64,000 nucleotides of DNA from Oscarella lobularis (Eukaryota; Porifera; Homoscleromorpha; Homosclerophorida; Oscarellidae). This document shows, piece by piece, positions 11,227 through 23,165 of the stretch. Both the position numbers and the translations under genes were made by a program. The stretch is taken from assembly GCF_947507565.1 (NCBI RefSeq), contig NC_089177.1, forward strand, positions 3,036,648 through 3,100,647. The letters are read 5' to 3'. The notes beneath the pieces were generated by a model, which worked only from the letters and a program-made list of their open reading frames with translations, had not been told where the DNA came from and ran no database searches. Numbering within the stretch: the first letter of the stretch is position 1; the number at the start of each line of letters is the position of its first letter.

Positions 11227-14200
11227 TTAAAATTCGGCGGATATTGTTACGGTTTTCTTGTTTGATCGACTCCTCCGCGTCGAACCTGTTTCTCGTCTGG
11301 GCGAACGAAGCAGACCCCCAAATGTCTTGGACATCCCTTGACGTCGATTGCGCGATCGCGTACTAATTTCCCAAAAGTGTTTGGGAAAGAGGCTAATCTC
11401 GTCAAAACGGGCCTGCAAATCTACTCAAAAAAATTTTCCCCCTTTTGACCTCGCTAAAATATACGTATGGTTTGCTTACCTTTCCATGCTACATGGGCTT
11501 TGCTGACTGGTACGGTTTTCTTCTTCGTCATCTGTCGAATTTCGGGTTCCGCCTGAACGCTGCCGATCGCGTCTGGCCCGTACGAATCTGCAAAATATTT
11601 ATCCGGATTCGTGAGCATTTCTGGCTTCCTGGGTGCATGAAATCCGTCCGACGACGAGCAATCCGTCCACTGTAACCTCTAAATAAAAACAGAATTTCTA
11701 ACTCAACTGCGCAGAAAAGGTCTATTCTTCTGCCTGATAGGGTGATGCCTCTGGCCCCAGTACAATGGGATGGCCAGCAGGATATTGCTGCGGATCAGCC
11801 GGCTTCCCTCCGAGACGAAGAGGCGGTAGAGTTCGCGGCTGCTTCCGCGGGCGCTTTTTTGCGCGTTCTGTCTGGTATGTGATTCCCAATGATGTCTTGC
11901 TCCAAACGGAGAAGGACGTCTCCTCTTTCTCGTCATTTCCTCCTTCCTCCTCCTCCTCCTCGTCATCGTCCTCTTCCTCCTTTTGTTCGATTTTGTTGTT
12001 TTTGCGACTTGCTGTGGCAACACGCTCGTCGTCGAACGGATCCTCCGCGCCGTCGGCAATAGTCAATTGACTGCTCTTGCGATTTCTTTCTAAAGATTGC
12101 TCCTGTCGCGTCGTCATTTCTCGCTGCTGAAGGGAAACGGACGCTTTGCGAGATTCTGCCGCATCTCCACTGCCGCTGCTGTCCTTCTGCGACGACGAGA
12201 TTTTCCAGTGCTCGTCCTGCACGTCATTTATAATTTAAAATACATAAAAGAGGAATTGACGTCCGTGTACTTGGCCAAACGTTCCAACTGGCGTGCCATA
12301 GATGTCCCATACAGAACAGCAGCAATCAGCCGAAGCGCTTACGACCAGAAGCGACTTGTTGCGTTCAAGGAGTAACAACGAGTTGATTGAATCCGTATGA
12401 ACCGTCCAAGAAGATATGCAAACTACAAGCAAACCATATTATCTACACGCAGGGAAAAAATGACGTGGTGCACCTCTAACAACCTAATCACTACTACACT
12501 GTACGTTCGCTCAAAGTCTTACTTGGAGGTCGATTCTCGTTGGACTTTGTGCAATAGTTCTGTATATCCCAGACTTTGATTTCACCTGACGGACTACCGG
12601 TGGCTAGATAACGATTTTCGTCGTCCGCAGTTACAGCCACGATGAAAGCCACTATGCGGCGAGAAATTGGCTTGCATACGATGCCTCTTCGCACTAACGT
12701 ACCTGATTGATGAGCAACAAATTCGGCCATGCACTGGCTCGTGTCAATGTTCCAAAATCGAACCCAACTGCCGCTGCCGCACGATACCAACTGAGCCGCC
12801 TTCTTATGCTTAGCCCTTTCGTTCAGATAAAACAATTTGTGAACGGTAAACGAGGTCGCAACCTAAACAAAGCCTCAATCTCAATTTTCCTAAATTTATT
12901 AAAAATCGTGCTTTCCTGCATTTCAATTTCGCTACTGAGCTGCGACGACATTCTCGCCTCCTGCAATTGCAGCGACGAAAGCATCGAAGTCGTGTTCGTC
13001 GCTTTTCGACTGCGCTGAACCGAATCGGGACTCCGCAAGCGAGCGCGCGCGTTGAGTCGACGAGCGACCCGCTGCGAATAGATGTTCCATAGGATGATTT
13101 CGCCGTCTTGCGATGCCGTCGCGACGTGATGCGGAGCGCAATAGGCAACGGTGACGATGTCCTCGACGTGCTCCTGGCCTCCCGTCCACTCGCTCGCCTT
13201 CGAATCTTTCGCCGACGACGTCATCTCTTGAACGCGAAACAACGTCGGAGATCTAATAAAAACGATTCTAGCGTCGTTTTGAATATTATCGCGCGTCATT
13301 TACCGTTCCCAGCCGACAGACACTACGCCTTGACTAATGCAGACGATCTGGCTGATGTCGACAGCGAGCCCTTGACAGGCTTGAAGCGTCAAATGAAGTA
13401 CGCCCGTGTTGAAGTCCCAAATCTGAAGAAGACGAATAGAATGTATTGCAGAGTGCTTCTAGTGTAGTACCTTTATAAGACCGTCCGAGGCTCCAGTTAG
13501 GAAACGTCGCTGATTTTGACTAACTGTCATGCACATTATTTCGGCATCTCCGTGAGCGTGAGGAATCTACGCGCACCAAGGTCAAGCAGTTCTGCTTTTC
13601 CAATTAAACCGCTGGATGGAGAGTACCTTTCTCACTTTCTGCCCCGTGTCCAACATCCACATACCGATCATCGACTCGGCACTCCCCGTGACTACTTGGT
13701 TCAATTTCGAACTGAAAACAATGCAGGTGACGGCGCGTTCGTGCGTCAAAACCCTATTCCGCGCGTCGGGCTTGATTTCCATCAAGCACAGCTACACGTA
13801 CGCGAGACAAAAATTACGCAAGACACAACTACGCCGCTTTATCTACTTGATTATTAAACGCTGCCCATAGGCGTTCTCTCGTCTCGTCGAAATAAATGCG
13901 AGTAGAAACTTGAGAAAATCGATTTTACGACGCCTTCAATGATTGCGCATTCATACCCGAAGGACCGCGAGGAAAACAGCCGGTCAACACTTGAAGGCAA
14001 ACCTGCAGCTTAATGTCCCACACTCGAAAAACCTGCCAAACAATCAACGGTTTCACGCGAATGAAACAAGATGGATTGATCCAACTTTTTGAGCACAAAT
14101 ACTGAAAATTTGACCTCGCGGCGTGCTAATATGAACGGCCACAACAGCCGTCGTGTGACCTTCCATAATCTTAGAATCGGTACTATTAGAAATAATGCAC

Positions 14201-16235
14201 TCACCGTATAGCGGTTATTTCTTACCCCCACTGGCTTTGCTGTAACGTAGGGATTCCAAAGTCTAATCATTCTGTCCGCTCCTCCCGATACTGTACGGCA
14301 TTTTTGCTCGATTACTATAACTAGGTGTTAAAAAATCGACGTTACCTATCATGTTTATGGATCGGCTGTAATCAAAGTCGCAAATGCCTTGCTGAATTGA
14401 AAATATTATCCTTGAAAAAGAAATGCAGATTTCACAAGTGAAAATACGCCGTATAGTTCTCGCACGTTCTCATAACGCTGCTCGACTTCTCAATGTAGCC
14501 GAGAATAATCGAGTTCTTGTCCGTCGTGGCGCTCGAAATGACCGCATCGAGGCTAGGAATGTATCGCACTAAAGAGAACATAACACGCTAGTCAGTAGAG
14601 ACAGAGACTCTTCTTCGAAATCTCTCACCTCTTCGCACCCACCCCAAATGATGAGAATGTTTGACGATTCGTACACTCTTATAATGCCCGTCTTCGAGAT
14701 CTTTTAGTTTAACGTTAGCACAACTGGGAGAGCCGCCTACTAAAAGTACAACCGTGACATGTACACATTCATCAATTCTGGTCCCGACCTTGAAACTCCC
14801 TATCGGCCGACGGTGCCGTCGTTAGCGACGGCGGCGACGGCGACGACGCATCCGCTTTATACTTTGAAACCGGATCGAAAAAATGAAGCGAAATCTTACT
14901 GAACATGATGCCGACGACATTGCCGTCGGCATCGCCAAAGATCAGTGCCCCTTCGTCGGATCCGTCGTCACACGACCTTGACAAAGCGTTTTCGGTTTTT
15001 TTTAAGACTCGACGCATATATATATATATATATATACATGTATATATATATATACTGTACCACGCATCCATGGAAAGCGGAGTGGCAATCATTCCGCTCA
15101 CTCGATAGCGACAGACAAATTCGGGTAGAGCAGTCACGTCATAGATTACTAGCTCCCCCCAAAAAACGAATAAACGTAGAAGGATTTGCTGCCTCCTCCT
15201 CCTCCTCCTTACGTAGTTCCTTTGTTGTCAGCGTCACAAAGAGTTTGTTGAGAGCTGGCATCAGGCTAAACGCTGTCACCCACAAGTCTCGTTTCCGAAT
15301 CGTCTCGAGCTGAATCTGTAAAAATAATAGTAAATTTTAAAAAAATTTAAATTCATTAATTGATTACCCTGACAGGTTCCTTCAGCGCCGGCCTAGCGTT
15401 GACTGTCCACGTACATACGCAACCGTCCTAAAGGTAAATATTGAATTTGCGTTTTCAGTCCAACGCAGCGTTTGTTCCTCGCCTTGCTGACTGTCACGTA
15501 ACGCGATGGATTCTTTTGAAGTTCAAAGCCTTGTATGGACTCTTTGTGATGACTAAGGAGGAATCCGTCTGGAATCGAGAGTCAATGTAACGTACTAATG
15601 ATACTTTGGCAAGATTTTGACGGTCTTCCAGTGGGGCACTTGAGTCGCTTTCACTTTGTCCTCCCTTTCAAAGTAGCACATGAGCATGTGCGAGCAAAAT
15701 TGATCCTGCACGTAAATGCATTGCCATCGATGACGTACTACTGCCTTGCAAACGGCTCACCCAATTTATTCTCCCCTCGTTGGCCAAATCGATTTTTTCA
15801 AACAGATCATATACCTAGAATTCCAGCATTTCCGCCTTGCCAATTCCCCACAAGTTTGGATTACCTCCTGTTCGTCATTTGAATCAAGATTCAAAGCAAG
15901 GGTGACGGCCGCATGGAACTGAGTCGAATCAAGAAATTCGTCGTTCTAAAGTCAGCGAAACCTTCAAACCTATTCTGCGCGCCCTCTACAGAAAAACGGC
16001 CCACCTGAAACGCGTTCTTCAGACTCTCCAGCCCTACAAGGCTAAGTCGCTCTTCGAGTTTGACTTTGGGACCCTTCGGGCTGGTCTTCGTCGCCGACTC
16101 GGTTGCGGGCCTACGCGTAATTGTTTTGTTTACGTCGTGCGTGGACGTTGGATACGGAAGTAATCGGACGGCTCCGAGCTCCTCGACTCACTTTCCGTGC
16201 AGTTTTGCTGACGAAAACGGTGCAGACGCCTGCAT
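11227..16235 (-). CDS. WDR49-like EF-hand/WD40 repeat protein
   Basis: A long multi-exon WD40 gene. Start: ATG 16233-16235 opens a 44-nt exon (16192..16235, MQASAPFSSAKLHGK) that joins in frame, across an intron ending CGCGTAG, to KPATESATKTSPKGPKVKLE. Next comes an EF-hand-like N-terminal part (NDEFLDSTQFHAAVTLALNL), then ALIFGDADGNVVGIMF and WD blades such as VTASQDGEIILWNIYSQR, YLATGSPSGEIKVWD and VVSASADCCCSVWDIYGTPV. The order and the YGTPVGTFGQ-type end resemble WDR49/WDR64/EFCAB8 proteins, often found in ciliated cells. The C-terminus has an acidic poly-Glu stretch and PRTLPPLRLGGKPADPQQ. A stop at 11722-11724 is avoided if GTACTGG is used as donor into the exon WTDCSSSDGFHAPRKPEML; the last exon holds LQARFDEISLFPKHF, as in WDR49 tails. 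One intron carries a (TA)n run near 15017-15054. Its first exon is duplicated at 19446-19489. Confidence 0.72.
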
Positions 16236-16505
16236 TGACTGTCGCAAAGTTTCCAGCGCAGCGCCAGATCGCGGAACAAGAAAGCAACGCGTGCTCTACC
16301 GACTTCGAGCACCCGGATTGTAAGAGCGGGAGACCACAAAAAATACTACTAAAATTTCCTAAGAACCTTATTGAAGTAGGAGCAGCAGTAGCTGTGTAGA
16401 TGCGAGGATTCGTATCTCAGATGTATGTAGAGCTCATGCAGAAAAAAACAGATTGGCAAAAGAAGGCAACGCAAGAAGATATGCTGTTACAAAAAAAAAC
16501 AATTA

Positions 16506-18098
16506 CTAGTACTGGCCCGAACCGCTAACGTAATTCGGGTTGACGGAGAATCCCTTGTACTCCTCTGAGCTATTTCCTGAATCGTTTCCAAGAAGCTTAT
16601 CCGTTTCCGGAGACTTCTTAGCCCTGCAAAAACTTGGGTAAAAATCGAGATTTTTAAGAGGACGAACTGAAGTACTTTTGCAAGTTGTAGAGAAGAACAC
16701 ATGGTACCATCACCACAATTCCACCGAGACTAAACCAGGTCGTCTTGTTTGCATTCGGATAGAAAGAAAACTGACAAGGAGGCTGTTGAAATAACGTCCA
16801 AAACAAAAATCCCAAAGGCGTAACCATGGCCTAGAGACAAAATTTGAAAAACCGTATATTGAATTTCTATTATACCATACTGAGACTACGGCTAAAAACG
16901 TGGCTCCATCACTGTAGCGAAGGAGAAGGCCGCCGCCAATGTAACTGACGGCATAAAAGAAAATGAAGAGGAACCCTCTAACGCCCGTTCCACTACCGCA
17001 ACCGTCTCCACCGAAGAAGCAAGATAACCCAAAATGATAACTAAACCCCCACTTCAATTATTTTTTTATACAAACAAGCAGCACTGACTTTTCTCCAAAA
17101 TTCTTCATACTCGTTGACATTCCAAACCCTGGTATAATATCGGCCCAGAAGAGCGCGAGACCGGTGAGAAGCTGATAGCACGAAGTGCAGAAAAGAAAAA
17201 AGAAGAGGTTGATTTGACCGCGTCGAACTCCGTGCCGTCGCTGGAGACTGCGCTCTTCAAGGACATTCATCAGCGCCGCCGGAACAAAGCCAAACATAAA
17301 GCATAAGGGCCACAAGATGCGACCGGCAAGCGACTCCCCGCCACTTCCTGTGGTGCTGTTGCTGTTGCTGTTGTTGCTGTTGCTGTTGTTGCTGTTGTTG
17401 TTGTTGCTGTTGTTGTTGTTGTTGCTGTGTGCGCACACTTGAGACGGATCCATGTTGCCAAACGTGGGAATGAGACAGAAGAAAATTGCCCCAAAGACAG
17501 CAAGGGCCGTGAGGAATTGAAACAAGTTTGGTTTTTTCTTCAGAAGTACAAACCTGCACGAGACACATGTGTATGTGATTTATTAGACAGTTAGGCGTGG
17601 CTAGCGAATTACCGAAGGATGATTGTGAGCGGTATCATGAAATTTCCCAGTATGGTTTGGAGTAAGGCGCTCGTTCGCTCCGGCGACGCCGCAAAAACGA
17701 CCATGATACCGTTGAGCGCGTCGCAAAAGCCGATCCAGAAGAGCTCGAGCTGAGGAAACGTGTAATCGGTCGACGAGATCCATTTCTCGCCCGCCGACTG
17801 GAACGTCGACCAGACAACAAGCACGAGCGTGATGACGCCAAATATGACGACGAAAGAGAAACTGGCAAAGGTGAGAACGAAGTAGCCGTCAACGGAGACT
17901 TCTGTGTGCGTTGTCGAGTCGTTGAGCGTCGGATAGGCGGAGAGCCAGAGCGGCAGGGAAACGTTCTCGCCCACCTGACGATCGAGAGAAAAAGCGACGA
18001 TCGATCTAGTAAACGGACATTCGACGAACCTGGCCGACGACGGCCATCAGGGCGGCGATGATCGTACACAGGAGAGAATTATACAAGAGTCCTTCCAT
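16506..18098 (-). CDS. CRT-like multi-pass transporter, copy A
   Basis: First of three tandem paralogues. Start ATG 18096-18098 (MEGLLYNSLLCTIIAALMAVVGQ, split by an intron after GQ), stop 16506-16508. About nine to ten hydrophobic segments are spread over exons separated by 50-90 bp introns. Key stretches: FWIGFCDALNGIMVVFAASP then TSALLQTILGNFMIPLTI, LWPLCFMFGFVPAALMNVLE, GFLFIFFYAVSYIGGGLLLR and TPLGFLFWTLFQQPPC; the C-terminal tail ends NPNYVSGSGQY. The order of a 'D-A-x-x-G-I-M' helix followed by a Q-rich 'LLQ..L..FMIPLT' helix recalls CRT-type (chloroquine-resistance-transporter-like) members of the drug/metabolite transporter superfamily; substrate unknown. A loop between helices contains an Asn/Ser/Thr run (17345-17430) that is much longer than in copies B and C. 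It is about 90% alike to copy B by eye and lies on the duplicated block. Confidence 0.65.
17345..17430. repeat. Coding trinucleotide (AAC/AGC) expansion in CRT-like copy A
   Basis: On the plus strand the run is GTT/GCT triplets; on the coding strand it reads AAC, AGC and ACC codons, giving about 28 residues of Asn with Ser and Thr in an extramembrane loop. Copies B and C have only a short NSSNS- or NFSTNSS-type stretch at the same place, so the expansion arose after copies A and B split. Confidence 0.8.
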
Positions 18099-18213
18099 GT
18101 CTGTTCCAATGAGTCCCCCCTGACGTTTCTAACTCGTGACTTGCTTGCAGGATACATCGCAACACTCTGTACGTCATAGCCCTGACGTCACGGGCTCTTA
18201 CACTTACACTTTA

Positions 18214-19424
18214 TTCTACTGTACCGCACAATTCGTCCCAATTAATTTTCGCGTCAAACACTTCTCTCTCGAGCCACTCTTCGTAGTTCTCCTTGAATTC
18301 CTCGCTGAGAGGAACGTCCTGAGCGAGTACGTTCAAAACGTTGTAGTCTACCATCACGTCAGTATTTGAAAAGTCCAAATTGACGACTTTCTCTTCAACA
18401 GGCGGGCTCGGAGCATAGTGACGATTGTTGAATTGCGCAACACAAACGCGCAGGGAATACTCAGCTGACTGAAAGTCCCACGGTCGAGCTTCCATGTCTA
18501 AAGAGCAATCGATTGATAAAGGCGTAAGAACATTGGACGAGGCAAACCGCTTCCAAATGCCCAATCGGATGTCGCACTCGTTGATATATAGCCGATAGTA
18601 TGCGCATATTTCCGCGTCGCCAAAACCCAAAAACGTCACCCAAAAACGTCACCTGCGTCTTGAGAAGCTAAGTAGAAAATAAAAATCGCTTTCACGCATT
18701 TTGCCCCTCATAGACAACACATTACTTTCAATATATAGAATTGCATGAGATGATGACGTACTTTGAGAGCCCGTTTCAAGATGGGAGCCGATTTGAAGAC
18801 AACCAACATCTAAGCCAGGAGAGAAAACGAGTCCCATGCGCACTAGCACAGTTCTCGCGCTTCAGCTTACCACCGTCCTCGAATGTTTCCATTTCACCAG
18901 CTTTAGCAATATCCTTAGAAGGTTGATGCAGGAGAAAAGATTTCTCCAGCAAACGTCTCGCGAATCGCCTGCCTCCTAGCAAGTACGAGCCCTTTTAGGC
19001 AGGACATTGAAATATTCTCTAAAAGGGCATACCAGTCCTTCGGCCGTCACTTCCGATGACGGACACAAAAGGCAATGAGGAAAGTCCAAAGCTGAAATAC
19101 TACACAGAAAAAATCGTATTTTTTAATTGAAATGAGGAGGCTATTTACTTATTTCGCGCTGCGACAAAAATCGGTATATTCTGGTTGAGCAGCTTCAGCA
19201 CGAGAGGTATGCAGTTGGCGAAGACGAGATGCTGACCCATAAATTCAAACTAGAACGATTAATCATTCAAAAGGCACCAGTCTACGTCGCAACACAATGT
19301 ATATACCTGGTAAACGTGATTCACTTCAAGAGCAGAAGAAGCAGTGCGGTAATCGCCTTCATCATGAGAAGAAACGTGAAACTGCGTAGAAAGGCGCTTA
19401 GCGAATACTTTGTGTCTGTTGACG
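18214..19424 (-). pseudogene. Broken 3' fragment of STRIP1/2 (duplicate of 23166-24422)
   Basis: This stretch matches the last exons and introns of the intact STRIP gene almost base for base but lacks the first two thirds of the gene. Breaks seen against the intact copy: an 8-codon in-frame deletion in the last exon (NTDVM-VDYNVLN where the intact gene has SDEAYQPV between); insertions and deletions around 18540-18650 that shift the frame at the exon reading TFLG...WRRGNMRILSAIYQRV; a 10-nt deletion after CACTT at 19328 that brings a stop (LLLLLLK then TGA); and a 10-nt deletion near 19365 that removes a splice acceptor. It begins at the duplication junction 19421-19424. It cannot encode a STRIP protein. 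Confidence 0.85.
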
Positions 19425-19445
19425 GCTCCGAGCTCCTCGACTCAC

Positions 19446-19489
19446 TTTCCGTGCAGTTTTGCTGACGAAAACGGTGCATACGCCTGCAT
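19446..19489 (-). pseudogene. Orphan duplicate of the WDR49-like first coding exon and its promoter
   Basis: The ATG (19487-19489), 44-nt exon and GTGAGT donor at 19440-19445 repeat the first exon of the WDR49-like gene at 16192-16235, with one codon changed (QAY for QAS). The upstream flank up to about 19640 also matches 16236-16400. After the donor the sequence runs into the STRIP fragment instead of WDR49-like exon 2, so this is a promoter plus first exon cut off from its gene. Splicing to TACGCAG (about 19377) would be in phase but meets the stop in the STRIP fragment. Confidence 0.8.
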
Positions 19490-19747
19490 TGACTGTCGCA
19501 AAGTTTCCAGCGCAGCGCCAGATCGCGGAACAAGAAAGCAACGTGCTCTACCGACTTCGAGCACCCGGATTGCAAGAGCGGGAGACCACAAAAAATACTA
19601 CTAAAATTTCTTAAGGAACTTTATTGAAGTAGGAGCAGCAGTAGCTGCGTAGACGCGAGGATTCGTATCCCAGATGTATGTAGCTCATGCAGAAAAACAG
19701 CAAAAGAAGGCAAAGCAAGAAAATATGCTGTTACAAAAAAACAATTA

Positions 19748-21281
19748 CTAGTGCTGGCCCGAACCGCTAACGTAATTCGGGTTGACGGAGAATCCCTTGT
19801 ACTCCTCTGAGCTATTTCCTGAACCGTCTCCAAGAAGCTTATCCGTTTCCGGAGACTTCTTAGCCCTGCAAAAACTTGGTGAAAAAACGAGATATTTAAG
19901 TGGGAATACTGAAGTACTTTTGCAAGTTGTAGAGAAGAACACATGGTACCATCACCACAATTCCACCGAGACTAAACCAGGTACTCTTATTTGCATTGGG
20001 ATGGAAAGAGAACGGACAAGGAGGCTGTTGAAATAACGTCCAAAACAAAAATCCCAAAGGCGTGACCAAAGACTAAAGAAAAAAAATTAAAAAACAATAC
20101 ATTCTATTTTTATTATGCCATACTACGACTACAGCTAAAAACGTGGCTCCATCACTGTAGCGAAGGAGGAGGCCACTGCCAATGTAACTGATGACATAAA
20201 AGAAAATGAAGAGGAACCCTCTAACGCCCGTTTCACTACCGCAGCTGTCTCCACCGAAGAAGCAAGATAACCCAAAATGATAACTAAACCCCCACTTCAA
20301 TTATTTTCGATACAAACGAGCAGCCACTGACTTTTCTCCGAAATTCTTGATACCCTTTGACATTCCAAACCCGGGTATAATATCGGCCCAGAAGAGCGCG
20401 AGACCGGTGAGAAGCTGATAGCACGACGTGCAGAAAAGAAAAAAGAAGAGATTGATTTGACCATGTCGAACTCCATGTCGTCGCTGAAGACTGCGTTCTT
20501 CAAGAACATTCATCAGCGCCGCCGGAACAAAGCCGAACATGAAGCACAACGGCCACAAGATGCGACCGGCAAGCGACTCACTACCTCCTGTGCTGTTGCT
20601 GCTGTTGCTGCTGTCACACTCTTGAGGCAGATCCATGTTGCCAAACGTGGGAATGAGACAGAAGAAAATTGCCAGAAAGACAATGGTGGCTGTGAGGAAT
20701 TGAAACAAGTTTGGTTTTTTTTTCAGAACTAATAACCTGCACAAGACATACATACATATATTCATGTATATGTACACGCCCTTTAGACAGGTAGGCGTGG
20801 CTAGCGAATTAGTGAAGTACCGAAGGCCTATTGTGAGCGGTATCATGAAATTTGCCAGTATGGTTTGGAGTAAGGCGCTCGTTCGCTCCGGCGACGCCGC
20901 AAAGACGACCATGATACCGTTGAGCGCGTCGCAAAAGCCGATCCAGAAGAGCTCGAGCTGGGGAAAAGTGTAATCGGTCGACGAGATCACCTTCTCGTTC
21001 GCCGACTGGAACGACGACCAGATAACAAGCACGAGCGTGATGACGCCAAATATGACGACGAAAGAGAAACTGGCAAAGGTGAGAACGAAGTAGCCGTCGA
21101 CGGAGACTTCTTTGTGCGTTGTCGAGTCGTTGAGCGTCGGATAAGCGGAGAGCCAGAGCGGCAGAACGACGTTCTGACCCACCTGAGAGAAAAGCGATGA
21201 TCAAACGGATTCGACTCTATGACGAACCTGGCCGCCGACGGCCAATATAGCGAAGAGCGTACTGAGGAGCGCTCCTTCCAT
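19748..21281 (-). CDS. CRT-like multi-pass transporter, copy B
   Basis: Same exon layout and nearly the same protein as copy A, from ATG 21279-21281 (MEGALLSTLFAILAVGGQ) to stop 19748-19750 (tail NPNYVSGSGQH). Hydrophobic helices match copy A one for one, including FWIGFCDALNGIMVVFAASP, LWPLCFMFGFVPAALMNVLE and the paired exon ends FGEK | SYHFGLSCFFGG. The lumenal/loop Asn-Ser tract is short (NSSNST). One intron, near 20735-20810, stays open on the coding strand, with an ATATAT-rich middle, so read-through gives a longer frame; I treat it as an intron because copies A and C have the same junction. The substrate is unknown; membership of the drug/metabolite transporter superfamily is an inference from helix pattern. 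No inactivating change seen. Confidence 0.65.
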
Positions 21282-21513
21282 GGCTGTAATCGCGCAAACT
21301 TGTGTCAGCTGTCCCCCGACTCGTGACTTGTGAATTACGGTATCATAACGCAACACTCTTACGTCATATTGCAGACGTCACGGGGACTCGAGGCTGCCGC
21401 ATGACGTCAACTCGTGACAAAGGCTGCAAAATCGCAAGAAAAATTAATTCGGCATGTAGCTCAGTGCAGCAAGTAATAAAACGTAGTTATTCAACAGCCA
21501 TTACAAAATGAGT

Positions 21514-23068
21514 CTAGTACTGGCCTAAATCGCTGGTGTGATTTGGGTTGACGGAGAATCCCTTGTGCTCCCCTCCTGATCCTTTTCCAAGAAGCTGATC
21601 CGTTTCCGGAGACTTTATAGTCCTGCGCAAAACGAAAAAATAAGAATTATATTTAGAGTAAACACAAAGTACTTCCGCAAATTGTAGAGAAGAAGGCTGG
21701 CAAGCATAACCACAATTCCACCAAGGCTAAACCAAGTGCTCTTATTTGCACGAGGATGAAAAGTAAACCGACAAGGAGGCTGTTGAAATAACGTCCAAAA
21801 CAAGAATCCTAAAGGAGTAACCATAGACTAAAGAAAAACCTTTAATAAAAATTCCGTATATACTATTATAATCATACTACGACTACAGCTAGAAAGATGG
21901 CTCCATCAGTGTAGCGAAGGAGAAAGCCACTGCCAAGGTAACTGAAGACATAAAAGAAAATAAAGAGCGTTCCTCTGCCGCCCGTTGTACGTCCGCAGCC
22001 GTCTCCGCCAAAAAAGCAAGATAGTCCAAAACGATAACTAAATCAAGTGCACTTCAATTATTGTTAATTAGAACAAGCAGCGCTGACTTTTCTCCAAAAT
22101 TCTTGAGATCATTTGACATTCCAAACCCAGGTATAATATCGGTCCAGAAGAACGCAATACCGGTGAGAAACTGATAGCATGAGGTGCAGAAAAGAAAAAA
22201 GATGAGATTGATTTGACCACGTTGGACGCCATGTCGTCGCTGGAGACTGCGCTCTTCAAGGACATTCATCAGCGCCGCCGGAACAAAGCCAAACATGAAG
22301 CACATGGGCCACAAGATGCGACCGGCAAGTGACTCCCCACCACCTCCTGTGCTGCTGTTAGTGCTGAAATTGCTGTATGCGCACGCTTGAGGCGGATCCA
22401 TTTTGCCAAACGTGGGAATGAGACAGAGGAAAATTGCAAAAAAGACAACAGTGGCTGCGAGGAATTGAAACAAGCTTGGCCTTCTTTTCAGAACGAGAAG
22501 CCTGCACCAGTGTATTATTAATTAAGTAGTTCCTCATTTGAGCCTCCACCCTCTCTTAGTCCTAAGCACGGTTAATTAATTAGGAGGATTAAACTCAAAG
22601 TCAGGTCAAAAGAGAGAGGTCGTTCAAATGCATTACTGTACCGGAGTGCAACTGTAAGCGGTATCATGAAATTTCCTAATATCGTTTGGAGTAGGGCACT
22701 CGTTCGCTCGGGCGACGCGGCGAAGATGACCATGATACCGTTGAGCGCGTCGCAAAATCCGATCTTGAAGAGCTCAAACTGGGGAAAGGTGTACTCAGTC
22801 AACGAGATCATTTTCTTTCCCGCTGACTGGAACGACGAGATGATAGCGAGTACGAGCGTCCAGACGCCAAATATGACAACGAAAGCAAAACTGGAGAAGG
22901 AGAAAACAAAGTAGCCGTCGACGGAGACTTCTGTGAGCGGATAAGCAGAGAGCCAGAGCGGAAGAACGACGTTCTGGCCCACCTGATGAGAGAAATGATC
23001 AATATGAGATATTCGACTCTATGACAAACCTGGCCAACGACGGCCATTATGGCGAAGGTCGCTTTCAT
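21514..23068 (-). CDS. CRT-like multi-pass transporter, copy C
   Basis: The third paralogue is more diverged than A and B. Start ATG 23066-23068 (MKATFAIMAVVGQ), stop 21514-21516 (tail NPNHTSDLGQY). The first loop is shorter: SAYPLTEVSVDG lacks the NDSTTH insert of A and B. Helix signatures are conserved: FKIGFCDALNGIMVIFAASP, SALLQTILGNFMIPLTV, LWPMCFMFGFVPAALMNVLE, FSYLGSGFLLRY, TPLGFLFWTLFQQPPC. The 5' flank differs from those of A and B. It lies 97 bp downstream of the STRIP stop on the same strand. Because A resembles B rather than C, the array was probably B-C before the block duplication, and the duplicate of C was lost. No inactivating change seen. Confidence 0.65.
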
Positions 23069-23165
23069 CGCCGGAGAAAGTTACCACATACGGGAACTTG
23101 ACTCTAAATAACACAACTCTCTTTTTTGTTCAACGGTTTCAAAGACTCGGAACCTGTTTATTCTA

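Noticed and set aside
11722-11724. Stop codon as the end of the WDR49-like gene
   Set aside because: An in-phase donor (GTACTGG) 36 bp upstream joins to exons whose last part resembles WDR49 C-termini. The alternative end remains possible for a second isoform.
15017-15054. (TA)n run considered as a promoter or origin
   Set aside because: It lies in an intron of the WDR49-like gene and is a simple microsatellite, as are the AAAT run near 7695, the AAAG run near 33830 and the TA run near 28700.
18986-19030. Inverted words GCCCTTTTAG / CTAAAAGGGC considered as a mobile-element end
   Set aside because: The same pair occurs at the homologous place in the intact STRIP gene (about 23968-24011), within its intron-exon sequence, so it is part of the duplicated gene and not an insertion.
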